DNA of 12,966 bases. Origin: Spirochaetaceae bacterium (lineage in GTDB: Bacteria > Spirochaetota > Spirochaetia > Treponematales > Breznakiellaceae). The position numbers were made by a program, and so were the translations under genes. A model generated the notes under the pieces. The model saw nothing but the letters and a program-made list of their open reading frames with translations. It did no database searches and was not told where the DNA came from. The DNA is taken from positions 1 to 12,966 of the forward strand of contig JAITKQ010000170.1 in assembly GCA_031278295.1 (NCBI GenBank), read 5' to 3'. Shown here piece by piece: positions 1-7,052 of the stretch; the stretch's first letter is position 1, and every line of letters begins with the position of its first letter.

Positions 1-2067
1 AAAAATTGGGTAGGGTTGCTTTGCCTACTTTGTATGCTGCCGGTTTGCTTATTCGCCCAACAAGTGGCGGACGGCAGTGATGCGCGGCAGTTGCCGTTAA
101 AAAAGATAAGCATATTTTCCTCCGGCGTCGCCTACTTTGAACACCGGGGTACCGTCGATTCCAACGCCACGTTCGCGCTTAACTTTAACGGTAACGCGGT
201 GAACGACGCGCTAAAATCCCTCGTGATAAACGATCCGGAGGCAAGCTCCCCCGCCATCACGTATCAGTCCGAGTCCACGCTTGTCCGCACCTTGCAGAGC
301 CTCAAGATAAACCTTGGCGGCAACCCCGGCATAGCGGAAATCCTGGCGTCGTTGAGGGGGGAGGAGATTCAGATAACAACTTCCGCCTCGGTTGTCGCGC
401 CGGTAACGATTGACGGTAGAATCGTGGCGGTTGAAATTCCGCCGGCCTTTCTGCGGAGCGGCGAGAACGCCGGCGAACCCGCGCTAACGATCTCCACGGC
501 AAACGGCGTGCGCCTCGTAAAGCTCAGGGACATTCAGTCCTTTACGTTCAGGGACGCCGCGATAAACGACGATCTGGCGCGCGCCCTGGACATCATCCGG
601 TCTTCGAACAATTCCGGCGTAAAAACGCTGAACATAGCATTGGCCGGCAGGAACCGGCGGGAGTTAAGCCTTAGTTACGTGATTCCGTCGCCGGTCTGGA
701 AGGTTTCGTACCGGCTCGACCTGAACAGCGCGAAGCCTTTTTTGCAGGGCTGGGCGATAATCGACAACGACGGCGATATTGACTGGACGGACGTGGAAAT
801 CTCGCTTGTTACCGGCAGGCCGGTATCATTCATCCAGAATCTATACCCGCCTTACTATGTGAACCGGCCCATACTCCCGCCGGCGATTGCGGGAGCAGCG
901 GAGGCGCGGACCTACGATTCAGATTACGGGGGCGCTGTGGCCGAATCCCCCATGTCGCAAAAACAAGCGATGGCGCGTGGCAACAGGGTTGCGGCAATGG
1001 AAGACAGCATGTCGCCCGAACCGGGTATGTCAGGCTTTTTACAGCTGGAGGACGAGGGCTGGTCCGTCGCCGGCGGGGTGCTTGAAACGGCGCGAGGAGC
1101 GGATGCAGGGGATCAGTTTGAATTCACGCTAAAAAAGCCGGTTACCCTTGCCCGTCAGCAGAGTACGATGCTCCCGCTTGTCGAAGGGCCTGTAACGGTG
1201 GAAAAAACGCTCGTGTTTTCGGGGCAGAGGGCGCTTTCCGGCGGGGTGATACATCCGGCCATCAGCGCCCGGCTTACTAACAATACCGGTATGAAGCTGC
1301 CGGCCGGACCTGTAACCGTGTTTGACAACGGGGTTTACGCGGGGGACGCGCTGATAGAATTCCTGCCGGAGGGCGAAAAACGGATAATTTCTTACGGGGA
1401 CGATCTTTCCGTTTCAGGCAGCGTAACATCTTCGTTCAAGCGGGCTATCGCGGCGGTAACCGTAAGCCGTGGGGTGATGACGCTTTCCCGCAAAAATGTG
1501 AACGAAAAGACCTACACGGTACGGAACGCCGGTTCCACCGCAAAAAAGCTGATAATTGAACACCCGATAACACGCGGCGCTGTACTGACGGCCCCGTCCT
1601 CTTTCGATGAGCGGACGGCCTCGCTGTACCGTTTTTCGCTGGATATGGCTGCGGGGGCGACGCTCAATTTTGCCGTCAGCGAAGAAACGCCGGTACTGGA
1701 GACAATAACGCTGTCCCGGCTAAGCGACATGGCCTTTGCGGCGTACTCGACAAACACCGAAATTCCGGACAAGGTTCGGGATGCCTTTGCCAAGGCGCTG
1801 TCGCTTAAACAGGCTGCGGACGACGCGGACAAGGCGCTCGGCGATGCGGAGGCCCGGCGCCTTAGACTTGTGGCGGACGAGGAACGGATACGGAACAACC
1901 TTGAGGCCGTAGGTGCGGAAAGCGAGAAGGGTCAGGAGTACCTGAGCCGCCTTGCCGATCAGGACGCCGCGATCAACGCCCAGAATGACGCGATAGACGC
2001 GGCCCGCCGTTCCGTTGATGAAACCGGGGCAGCCTACAAGAACTACCTTGACGGCCTTGAACTGTAA
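1..2067 (+). CDS. Exported DUF4139 (MuiA-like) domain protein, 5' end cut by window
   Basis: The reading frame is open to base 1. A TTG at 16 could serve as start, but the five codons before it (KNWVG) continue a signal peptide, so the true start is probably an ATG just outside the window. The N-terminus is hydrophobic and ends in VCLFAQQ, which fits signal peptidase I cleavage after LFA. The mature protein has the family's N-terminal beta-rich part (SGVAYFEHRG, about residues 36-45 counting from the TTG). The DUF4139 core begins around residue 219 (VWKVSYRLDL, then WTDVEISLVTGRP). The last ~95 residues (about 589-683) are Ala/Asp/Glu-rich with few helix breakers and are probably coiled coil. 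There is no C-terminal membrane segment, so a periplasmic or outer-surface location is likely. The biochemical role of the family is not known. The fumarase gene follows after 14 bases and is probably co-transcribed. Confidence 0.85.
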   Translation, partial: KNWVGLLCLLCMLPVCLFAQQVADGSDARQLPLKKISIFSSGVAYFEHRGTVDSNATFALNFNGNAVNDALKSLVINDPEASSPAITYQSESTLVRTLQSLKINLGGNPGIAEILASLRGEEIQITTSASVVAPVTIDGRIVAVEIPPAFLRSGENAGEPALTISTANGVRLVKLRDIQSFTFRDAAINDDLARALDIIRSSNNSGVKTLNIALAGRNRRELSLSYVIPSPVWKVSYRLDLNSAKPFLQGWAIIDNDGDIDWTDVEISLVTGRPVSFIQNLYPPYYVNRPILPPAIAGAAEARTYDSDYGGAVAESPMSQKQAMARGNRVAAMEDSMSPEPGMSGFLQLEDEGWSVAGGVLETARGADAGDQFEFTLKKPVTLARQQSTMLPLVEGPVTVEKTLVFSGQRALSGGVIHPAISARLTNNTGMKLPAGPVTVFDNGVYAGDALIEFLPEGEKRIISYGDDLSVSGSVTSSFKRAIAAVTVSRGVMTLSRKNVNEKTYTVRNAGSTAKKLIIEHPITRGAVLTAPSSFDERTASLYRFSLDMAAGATLNFAVSEETPVLETITLSRLSDMAFAAYSTNTEIPDKVRDAFAKALSLKQAADDADKALGDAEARRLRLVADEERIRNNLEAVGAESEKGQEYLSRLADQDAAINAQNDAIDAARRSVDETGAAYKNYLDGLEL

Positions 2068-2081
2068 AATTTAAACGCCGG

Positions 2082-3698
2082 ATGGACATAGCTCCGCTTA
2101 TAGGCGAGCGTTTTTCCAAAACGGAATTTGCCGCCCTAGTGACGGTCCAAAAGCCCGTTTTTCAGGACGGCCGCCTCCTTGTTCCGCCTGCCGCCTTGGA
2201 AGCCTTGTCGGAAGAGGCCTTCCGGCGACTCTCTTTTTTTTACAGGCGCTCCCACCTGGCCTTGCTTGCCGCCGCCTGCGGCAAGCAAGGCACGACGGAA
2301 AACGAGCGGGCTGTCATACGCAGCCTGCTCGACAACGCCGTCATCGCGGCGGAAGGCCGCCTGCCGCTCTGTCAGGATACCGGCGCGGCCTGCGTCTATG
2401 CATGGAAACCTGAAGGCGTGGTAACGGGGGTGGACGACCGGGCGCTCCTTGAACGGGGGGCGGTCTCGGCTTACAGAAAACACCGCCTCCGCGCCTCCAT
2501 CCTTGCCCCCGCCTCGTTTTTTGACGAGTACAACACGGGGGGCAACCTGCCGGCCCAAATTCGTATCGAGGCCGCGCCGCCGCCGGAAAACGCCGCCCTG
2601 CCCTGTTACCGCTTCCTGTTTGCCGCTAAGGGTGGCGGCTCCTCCAACAAAACCGCATACTTCCCGTCCGCCCCGGACATCCTGTACCACGATAGCTGGG
2701 ACAATTTTTTGCGTGAAAAGATCGAGGCGCTTGGAACCGCCGCCTGCCCGCCCTACCGCCTCGCGCTTGTGCTTGGAGGACTCAGCCCCGAAGAGAACCT
2801 CGAAACGCTAAAGCTGGCCACCACAGAACTGCTGGACGATGCGCCGTATTTTACCCCCGCCGGAAACGGAAACGCAGGGGCCGCCTGTACGCCGGCTGTT
2901 TTCCGCGATCTTTTCTGGGAAAATAGGGCTATGGAAATCGCGGAACGGAGCGGTCTGGGGGCGCAGCTGGGCGGAAAACGTCTAGCTCTGGATGTCCGCG
3001 TACTCCGACTGCCCCGGCACGCCGCCTCCTGCCCCGTTTCCATAGGCGTATCATGCGCGGCGCACCGTAATATGCTGGGCTTCATCGATGAACGCGGCGT
3101 TTTCCTTGAAAAACTGGAAGAAAACCCGGCGGAATTTTTGGAAAGAGCTTTTAAAAAAGCGGATTCCGCCCTGTCGCCTGAGATCGAAACGCGCCGTGTC
3201 TGTTTCGATGTGCCGATCGCGGAGCTTTGCGAAAAGTTATCCGGCTTCAAGGCGGGAGAAGCGCTGCTTGCAAGCGGAAAAATGCTTGTGGCGCGGGACG
3301 CTGCCCACCTTGCCTGGCGCAAACTGTTAAAAAAGGGAGAGCCGTTGCCACCCTACCTCTTTAGGTACCCGGTATTCTACGCCGGCCCCGCGGAAACGCC
3401 CGCCGGATGCGTGGCGGGCAGTATAGGCCCCACGACTTCGGCCCGGATGGACGGCTTTGCGGAGGAACTCTTGTCACGTGGCGCTTCGCTCGTTACTGTG
3501 GGCAAGGGCTGCCGCTCGGCCATCTGGACGGATGCGGCGCTCAGGTACGGGGGCCGCTACCTTATTGCGGCGGGCGGCGCGGCGGCGCTGATAGCAAGCC
3601 GCCACGTCGTTTCCGTAAAAATCATAGACTACCCGGAACTTGCGATGGAAGCGGTGCGCCTGCTGGAAGTAAAGGACCTACGCCTGTTCACGGCCTAG
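2082..3698 (+). CDS. fumA: Class I fumarate hydratase, fused alpha-beta chain
   Basis: Catalyses reversible hydration of fumarate to (S)-malate using a [4Fe-4S] cluster, in the cytoplasm. The 538-aa chain is close to the ~548 aa of E. coli FumA. The alpha part (about 1-350) carries LPLCQDTG (C97, D99), ACPPYRLALVLGG (C222) and LPRHAASCPV (H313, C317); these three cysteines match the cluster ligands of the family. The beta part (about 365-538) carries GSIGPTTSARMD (T451, T452, R455) and KGCRS (K475). Two family signatures are altered: KGN is KGC, and GGPAA is GGAAA. The chain lacks the short C-terminal extension of FumA. The ATG at 2082 has no clear Shine-Dalgarno and lies 14 bases after the upstream stop, so translation may depend on the upstream gene. 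A related hydro-lyase substrate such as tartrate is possible but less likely given the fused FumA-type architecture. Confidence 0.93.
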   Translation: MDIAPLIGERFSKTEFAALVTVQKPVFQDGRLLVPPAALEALSEEAFRRLSFFYRRSHLALLAAACGKQGTTENERAVIRSLLDNAVIAAEGRLPLCQDTGAACVYAWKPEGVVTGVDDRALLERGAVSAYRKHRLRASILAPASFFDEYNTGGNLPAQIRIEAAPPPENAALPCYRFLFAAKGGGSSNKTAYFPSAPDILYHDSWDNFLREKIEALGTAACPPYRLALVLGGLSPEENLETLKLATTELLDDAPYFTPAGNGNAGAACTPAVFRDLFWENRAMEIAERSGLGAQLGGKRLALDVRVLRLPRHAASCPVSIGVSCAAHRNMLGFIDERGVFLEKLEENPAEFLERAFKKADSALSPEIETRRVCFDVPIAELCEKLSGFKAGEALLASGKMLVARDAAHLAWRKLLKKGEPLPPYLFRYPVFYAGPAETPAGCVAGSIGPTTSARMDGFAEELLSRGASLVTVGKGCRSAIWTDAALRYGGRYLIAAGGAAALIASRHVVSVKIIDYPELAMEAVRLLEVKDLRLFTA

Positions 3699-3784
3699 AA
3701 GTTTGTTACGTTCCGCGCGTAAAATCCCGGAAATCGCCGCTTTTGTACAGGGTGTCGTATATGCCACAGGCAACAGAGGCCCGC

Positions 3785-3811
3785 GTCAAAGGCTGCACCG
3801 CAGCCTTTGAC
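3785..3811. terminator. Perfect 12-bp hairpin between convergent genes
   Basis: GTCAAAGGCTGC (3785-3796) and GCAGCCTTTGAC (3800-3811) form a perfect 12-bp stem around a 3-base loop. It sits between the converging ends of fumA (3698) and pnp (3874), so it could act on transcripts from both sides. Neither flank has a run of T, so it is not a textbook intrinsic terminator. It may act as a 3'-end stabiliser or a Rho-assisted stop. Confidence 0.55.
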
Positions 3812-3873
3812 TCGGTAGTGGCGAATGACCCGGTAGTCAAAACTTCCACCGACAGCGGCAAGACGCGGGGCAG

Positions 3874-6048
3874 CTACCTGTAGCGGGGGCGCTCGTCCCG
3901 GCGCGGGCGGTCGTAACGCGGGCGCTCCTGCCGGTACGGTTTATTCTCACCGGGGGGCGGGGTGCCGTCCGGGTCTATAGCGTCTATGTACGACAGGTTG
4001 AGCCTGCCCATCTTGTCAATCTCAAGGAGTTTGACGGGAATCTGCTGTCCTTCTTTTAGCACGTCCGAAACCTGCGCGATATGCTGCCTGGAAAGTTTTG
4101 ATATGTGGACAAGGCCTTCTTTGCCGGGCAGAATCTCGACAAACGCGCCGAATTCCATCAGCCGCATAACCTTGCCGTTGTAAATCTTGCCGGTTTCAGG
4201 ATCGGCGACTATGCCCATCACCGCCTCTTTCGCTTCCTCGGCGGAGTGGGCGTTCCTGCCGTATATCGTAACGGTACCGTCGTTCTCCGTGTTGATCGTA
4301 ACGCTGTACTGTTCGCTAAGCGCCTTTACGTTCTTGCCACCCGGCCCGATCAACGCGCCGATCTTGTCAACCTCTATTTTGAAGGAAACGATTTTCGGAG
4401 CGTACTCGCTTATCGATTCAACCGGCTTATTCAGCGTGGCGTTCATTATCGCCAGGATGTGGAGCCGCCCGCGTTTTGCCTGTTCAAGCGCCTTTGTCAG
4501 AATCTCAAGGCTGACGCCCGCGATCTTTATGTCCATCTGAAAGCCGGTGATGCCGTCCTCGGTGCCGGCCACCTTAAAGTCCATGTCGCCCAGGTGATCC
4601 TCGTCCCCAAGTATGTCTGACAGCACGGCGTAGCGCTCACCTTCGGTGATAAGCCCCATAGCTATGCCGGCCACCGGCTTTTTCATCGGGACGCCCGCGT
4701 GCAACATGGCAAGCGTGCCGCCGCAGACGGAGGCCATCGACGATGAGCCGTTGGACTCCATAATCTCCGAGACGACGCGGATCGTGTACGGGAAATCGGC
4801 TTTTGAAGGCACCATTGCCTCCAGCGAGCGGCGGGCCAAGTTTCCGTGCCCGATCTCGCGCCTCCCCGTGCCCAGGCGCCCGACCTCGCCCACAGAATAG
4901 GGCGGAAAGTTGTAGTGCAGCATGAAGTTTTCGCGCTTGTCCCCTTCGATATCGTCAAACACCTGCTCGTCAAACACCGTTCCAAGCGTGGTAACGGCCA
5001 GAGACTGCGTTTCGCCGCGTGTAAACAGGGCCGAACCGTGAACGCGAGGCAGGACTCCGACCTCGCAGGTGATCGGACGGATGTCCTCGCAACCGCGACC
5101 GTCAACCCGCCTTCCCTTGTCGAGTATCGAGGAACGGAGAATCTCGTACTGCATGTCCTCGAACAGCGCGTCAAAGAGTTTTTTCTGGGCGGCGTCTTCA
5201 AACTGTTCAGCGTACCGGGCGGCCATATCCGCCTTTACCTTGTGAACCGCCTCGTGCCTGCCAGCCTTGCCTTCGACAAAACAGGCCGCCTCAAGCAACG
5301 GGTAGGCGGCGGAGCGAATCTCGTCCGCGTTTTGCAGCGTAACTTCGCATGGCGAAAGCGGCAACTTCTCTTTTCCGGCCAGTTTCCGCAATTCTTCCTG
5401 CATGTCGCAAAGCTCGACGATGACGGCGCGTCCCAACTCCATCGCCTTCAGCATGGCGGCCTCGTCCGTTTCCTTCGCCCCGCCCTCGACCATAGTGATG
5501 CCGTCCCGCGTACCGGCCACCACGATTTCCAGCGTGGATTTTTCGATCTGCCCGTAGGTGGGGTTCACGACAAGCTCGCCGTCCACCTGACAGACCCTGA
5601 CGCCCGCTACCGGACCGTTGAACGGTATGTTGGATATATGCACCGCGGCGGAGGCCGCCGCTATGGCCAGAATGTCCGGCGGGTTTACCATGTCGGTGGA
5701 GATCGTTGTAGGCACAAGCTGAATCTCCCTGCCGAAACTTTTTTCAAACAGCGGACGCATCGGGCGGTCTATCAGACGGGAGACAAGGATTTCCTTGTCC
5801 TTGGGCCTGCTCTCCCGCTTTATGAAGCCGCCGGGAATCTTCCCCGCCGCGTAATACTTTTCGTTGTAATCCACCGTCAGGGGCACATAATCCAGTCCTT
5901 CTACCGCATCCGCCGACGTACATACCGTCGCTATCACGACGGAACCTTCGCATTGGGCAAAGACCGACCCGGCGGCCTGCCTCGCAATCCTGCCGGTTTC
6001 CAGTGTTATTTCTTTACCGGCTATTGTTCTTGTTACTCTCTGTGTCAT
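3874..6048 (-). CDS. pnp: Polyribonucleotide nucleotidyltransferase (PNPase)
   Basis: Phosphorolytic 3'-to-5' exoribonuclease that works as a trimer, a core enzyme of mRNA decay in the cytoplasm. The 724-aa length is typical. Order: first RNase PH domain (about 1-145), helical linker (about 240-310), second RNase PH domain (about 311-545), KH domain (IGPGGKNVKAL; GPGG at 568-571) and S1 domain (about 619-688, GKVMRLMEFGAFVEILPGKE). The catalytic stretch GDEDHLGDMDFKVAGT is intact (D484 and D490, equivalent to E. coli D486 and D492). The protein ends in an Arg/Pro-rich tail with repeated ERPRY/DRPRR units, probably disordered and RNA-binding. The ATG overlaps the rpsO stop by one base (TAATG) and AAGGA lies four bases upstream, so translation is coupled to rpsO. 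Long open frames on the opposite strand here are by-products of GC-rich codon use. Confidence 0.98.
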   Translation of the reverse strand: MTQRVTRTIAGKEITLETGRIARQAAGSVFAQCEGSVVIATVCTSADAVEGLDYVPLTVDYNEKYYAAGKIPGGFIKRESRPKDKEILVSRLIDRPMRPLFEKSFGREIQLVPTTISTDMVNPPDILAIAAASAAVHISNIPFNGPVAGVRVCQVDGELVVNPTYGQIEKSTLEIVVAGTRDGITMVEGGAKETDEAAMLKAMELGRAVIVELCDMQEELRKLAGKEKLPLSPCEVTLQNADEIRSAAYPLLEAACFVEGKAGRHEAVHKVKADMAARYAEQFEDAAQKKLFDALFEDMQYEILRSSILDKGRRVDGRGCEDIRPITCEVGVLPRVHGSALFTRGETQSLAVTTLGTVFDEQVFDDIEGDKRENFMLHYNFPPYSVGEVGRLGTGRREIGHGNLARRSLEAMVPSKADFPYTIRVVSEIMESNGSSSMASVCGGTLAMLHAGVPMKKPVAGIAMGLITEGERYAVLSDILGDEDHLGDMDFKVAGTEDGITGFQMDIKIAGVSLEILTKALEQAKRGRLHILAIMNATLNKPVESISEYAPKIVSFKIEVDKIGALIGPGGKNVKALSEQYSVTINTENDGTVTIYGRNAHSAEEAKEAVMGIVADPETGKIYNGKVMRLMEFGAFVEILPGKEGLVHISKLSRQHIAQVSDVLKEGQQIPVKLLEIDKMGRLNLSYIDAIDPDGTPPPGENKPYRQERPRYDRPRRDERPRYR

Positions 6049-6317
6049 TATTTCCTTAGTTTGAGTTCTTTGATGAGCGCCCTGTACCGTTCAAGGTTTT
6101 CCCGTTGGATGTACTTCAACGCGCGCCGGCGCTTCCCGACCAGGATCAACAAGCCGCGCTGACTCGATTTATCCTTTTTGAATTGTTTGCAGTGTATCGT
6201 AAGCTGGTTTATGCGCTCAGTCAACAAAGCAACCTGTACTTCCGTCGCGCCGGTATCCTTATCGTTTTTACCGAACTTGTTTACGATGGTCGTTACTGTT
6301 TCCTTGTTCAATGACAT
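6048..6317 (-). CDS. rpsO: 30S ribosomal protein S15
   Basis: Binds 16S rRNA early in assembly of the 30S platform. The 89-residue product starts MSLNKETVTTIV and contains the conserved DTGATEVQVALLTERINQLT and RRRALKYIQ segments of S15. An in-frame GTG nine bases upstream (6326-6324) would give 92 aa, but the Shine-Dalgarno AGGAG lies directly against that GTG and eight bases before the ATG at 6317. The ATG gives the canonical 89-aa length, so it is chosen. The gene is followed by pnp with a one-base overlap and preceded by ribF across a 120-base leader. The rpsO-pnp pairing is conserved widely in bacteria. Confidence 0.97.
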   Translation of the reverse strand: MSLNKETVTTIVNKFGKNDKDTGATEVQVALLTERINQLTIHCKQFKKDKSSQRGLLILVGKRRRALKYIQRENLERYRALIKELKLRK

Positions 6318-6325
6318 TATTGCCA

Positions 6326-6330
6326 CTCCT
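6326..6330 (-). promoter_or_regulatory. Shine-Dalgarno that fixes the rpsO start
   Basis: On the minus strand AGGAG ends eight bases before the ATG at 6317. It touches the alternative GTG at 6326, which therefore cannot use it. This supports the shorter, 89-residue S15. Confidence 0.75.
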
Positions 6331-6342
6331 ATCTATAAAACA

Positions 6343-6385
6343 GGCGGTGTTTTTGCCGCCGGTGATAACCTACACTTTCCGGTGT
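6343..6385 (-). promoter_or_regulatory. Stem-loops in the rpsO leader
   Basis: The 120-base ribF-rpsO gap holds two small inverted repeats. GGCGG/CCGCC (6343-6347 with 6356-6360, 8-base loop) lies just before the Shine-Dalgarno. ACAC/GTGT (6372-6375 with 6382-6385) lies next to it. On the minus strand the first is followed by TGTTTTAT, so it could be a weak attenuator. S15 is known to repress its own mRNA through leader structures in several bacteria, and this leader is a reasonable place for such control. No specific S15-binding motif was recognised. Confidence 0.3.
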
Positions 6386-6414
6386 TAAAGCATCCCTCTT
6401 ATAAAAAGGTGACG

Positions 6415-6428
6415 CCCCCCCCCCCCCC
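6415..6428. repeat. 14-base homopolymer (G on minus strand)
   Basis: Fourteen consecutive C on the given strand, read as G14 on the coding strand, begin ten bases after the ribF stop and lie about 98 bases before the rpsO start. Tracts of this length are prone to slipped-strand length change. Because it is outside coding sequence, any effect would be on transcript structure or promoter spacing. A tract of identical length occurs at 8153-8166. Confidence 0.9.
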
Positions 6429-6437
6429 GGGATTACA

Positions 6438-7004
6438 CTAAAGACATTCTATGCCGCGTCCAAGAAGCGATGCGGCCAAACCGTATTCACCCGAAGCAAG
6501 CGCGTGGCGTATTCTGCTGGAACTGACCGGAAGGCCGCCCTCCATTACCGGCGGCAACACTTCAACAGTTATCCCCGCCGGGGCGGCAAGCTGTTTTATC
6601 GCCGCAGCATCCGTATCGTTGCGGTAGCCGCAGTGAAAGTCCGATCCAAGCACAATATGACGCATATTGACGGCGCGGGAAAGTCTTCGTATAAAAGCCC
6701 TCCCCGTTATTCTACTGAAATCCTCCGAAAAGTCAATCAGTACACAGTCGTCAAGCCCGGCTTCGGCAAACAACTCCAGTTTACGCTTCAGGCCGATTAT
6801 GTCTCCCTGGTACGAGCCACTGTGAAAAAACTGACGGGGGCTCACCCTAAAAGTTACGGCGACACTCCTGTAGGGACTCGAAGTTATACGATCGATCAGA
6901 GCCTTATGCCCCCTGTGTACCCCGTCAAACACGCCTATCGTTACGGCGCTCCCCTCCGTCCACGGATCACCCTTAATCAAATCGTCCCAGTTGATAATAT
7001 TCAA
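6438..7004 (-). CDS. ribF: FAD synthetase (FMN adenylyltransferase), RibF lacking the riboflavin kinase domain
   Basis: The 188-aa product matches the N-terminal adenylyltransferase half of RibF, which makes FAD from FMN and ATP. Signature motifs are present: TIGVFDGVHRGHKAL (about residues 22-36, the HxGH nucleotide-binding motif), VLGSDFHCGY, and VSSSRIRHAL near residue 160. The usual bifunctional RibF is about 310 aa and continues into a flavokinase domain after a LLGRPY-like segment. Here the chain stops at LLGRGIECL, exactly at the domain junction. No flavokinase sequence is seen in any frame before rpsO, so the kinase domain is absent rather than frameshifted nearby. The start is a TTG with AAGGA seven bases upstream; no ATG fits. 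It is probably co-transcribed with rpsO and pnp. The genes that often precede ribF (such as truB) are replaced here by a transposase-like gene. The enzyme may be monofunctional, or truncated at its 3' end. Confidence 0.88.
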   Translation of the reverse strand: MNIINWDDLIKGDPWTEGSAVTIGVFDGVHRGHKALIDRITSSPYRSVAVTFRVSPRQFFHSGSYQGDIIGLKRKLELFAEAGLDDCVLIDFSEDFSRITGRAFIRRLSRAVNMRHIVLGSDFHCGYRNDTDAAAIKQLAAPAGITVEVLPPVMEGGLPVSSSRIRHALASGEYGLAASLLGRGIECL

Positions 7005-7011
7005 AATACTT

Positions 7012-7016
7012 TCCTT
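7012..7016 (-). promoter_or_regulatory. Shine-Dalgarno supporting the TTG start of ribF
   Basis: AAGGA on the minus strand ends seven bases before the TTG at 7004. A TACAAT hexamer resembling a -10 box lies upstream at 7045-7050, but no matching -35 box was found, so the promoter itself is uncertain. Confidence 0.6.
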
Positions 7017-7052
7017 GTTTTTCTAAAAATATGCCGTATTTTTCATTGTATT

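Noticed and set aside
2136..2690. 184-codon minus-strand frame inside fumA
   Set aside because: It lies opposite the conserved alpha domain of the fumarase, and the translated product is low-complexity Gly/Arg-rich with no family resemblance.
3407..3883. 158-codon + strand frame overlapping the end of fumA and the intergenic hairpin
   Set aside because: It is out of frame with the conserved beta domain for most of its length and runs across the hairpin into pnp; no family resemblance.
4846..6162. 438-codon open frame on the + strand opposite pnp and rpsO
   Set aside because: It is fully antisense to two unmistakable core genes, its product has no recognisable domain, and GC-rich codon use readily leaves long opposite-strand frames open.
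6415..6428. Frameshift at the G tract that would restore the flavokinase half of RibF
   Set aside because: The ribF stop precedes the tract, and translation beyond it shows no flavokinase residues before rpsO, so tract length change cannot restore the domain here.
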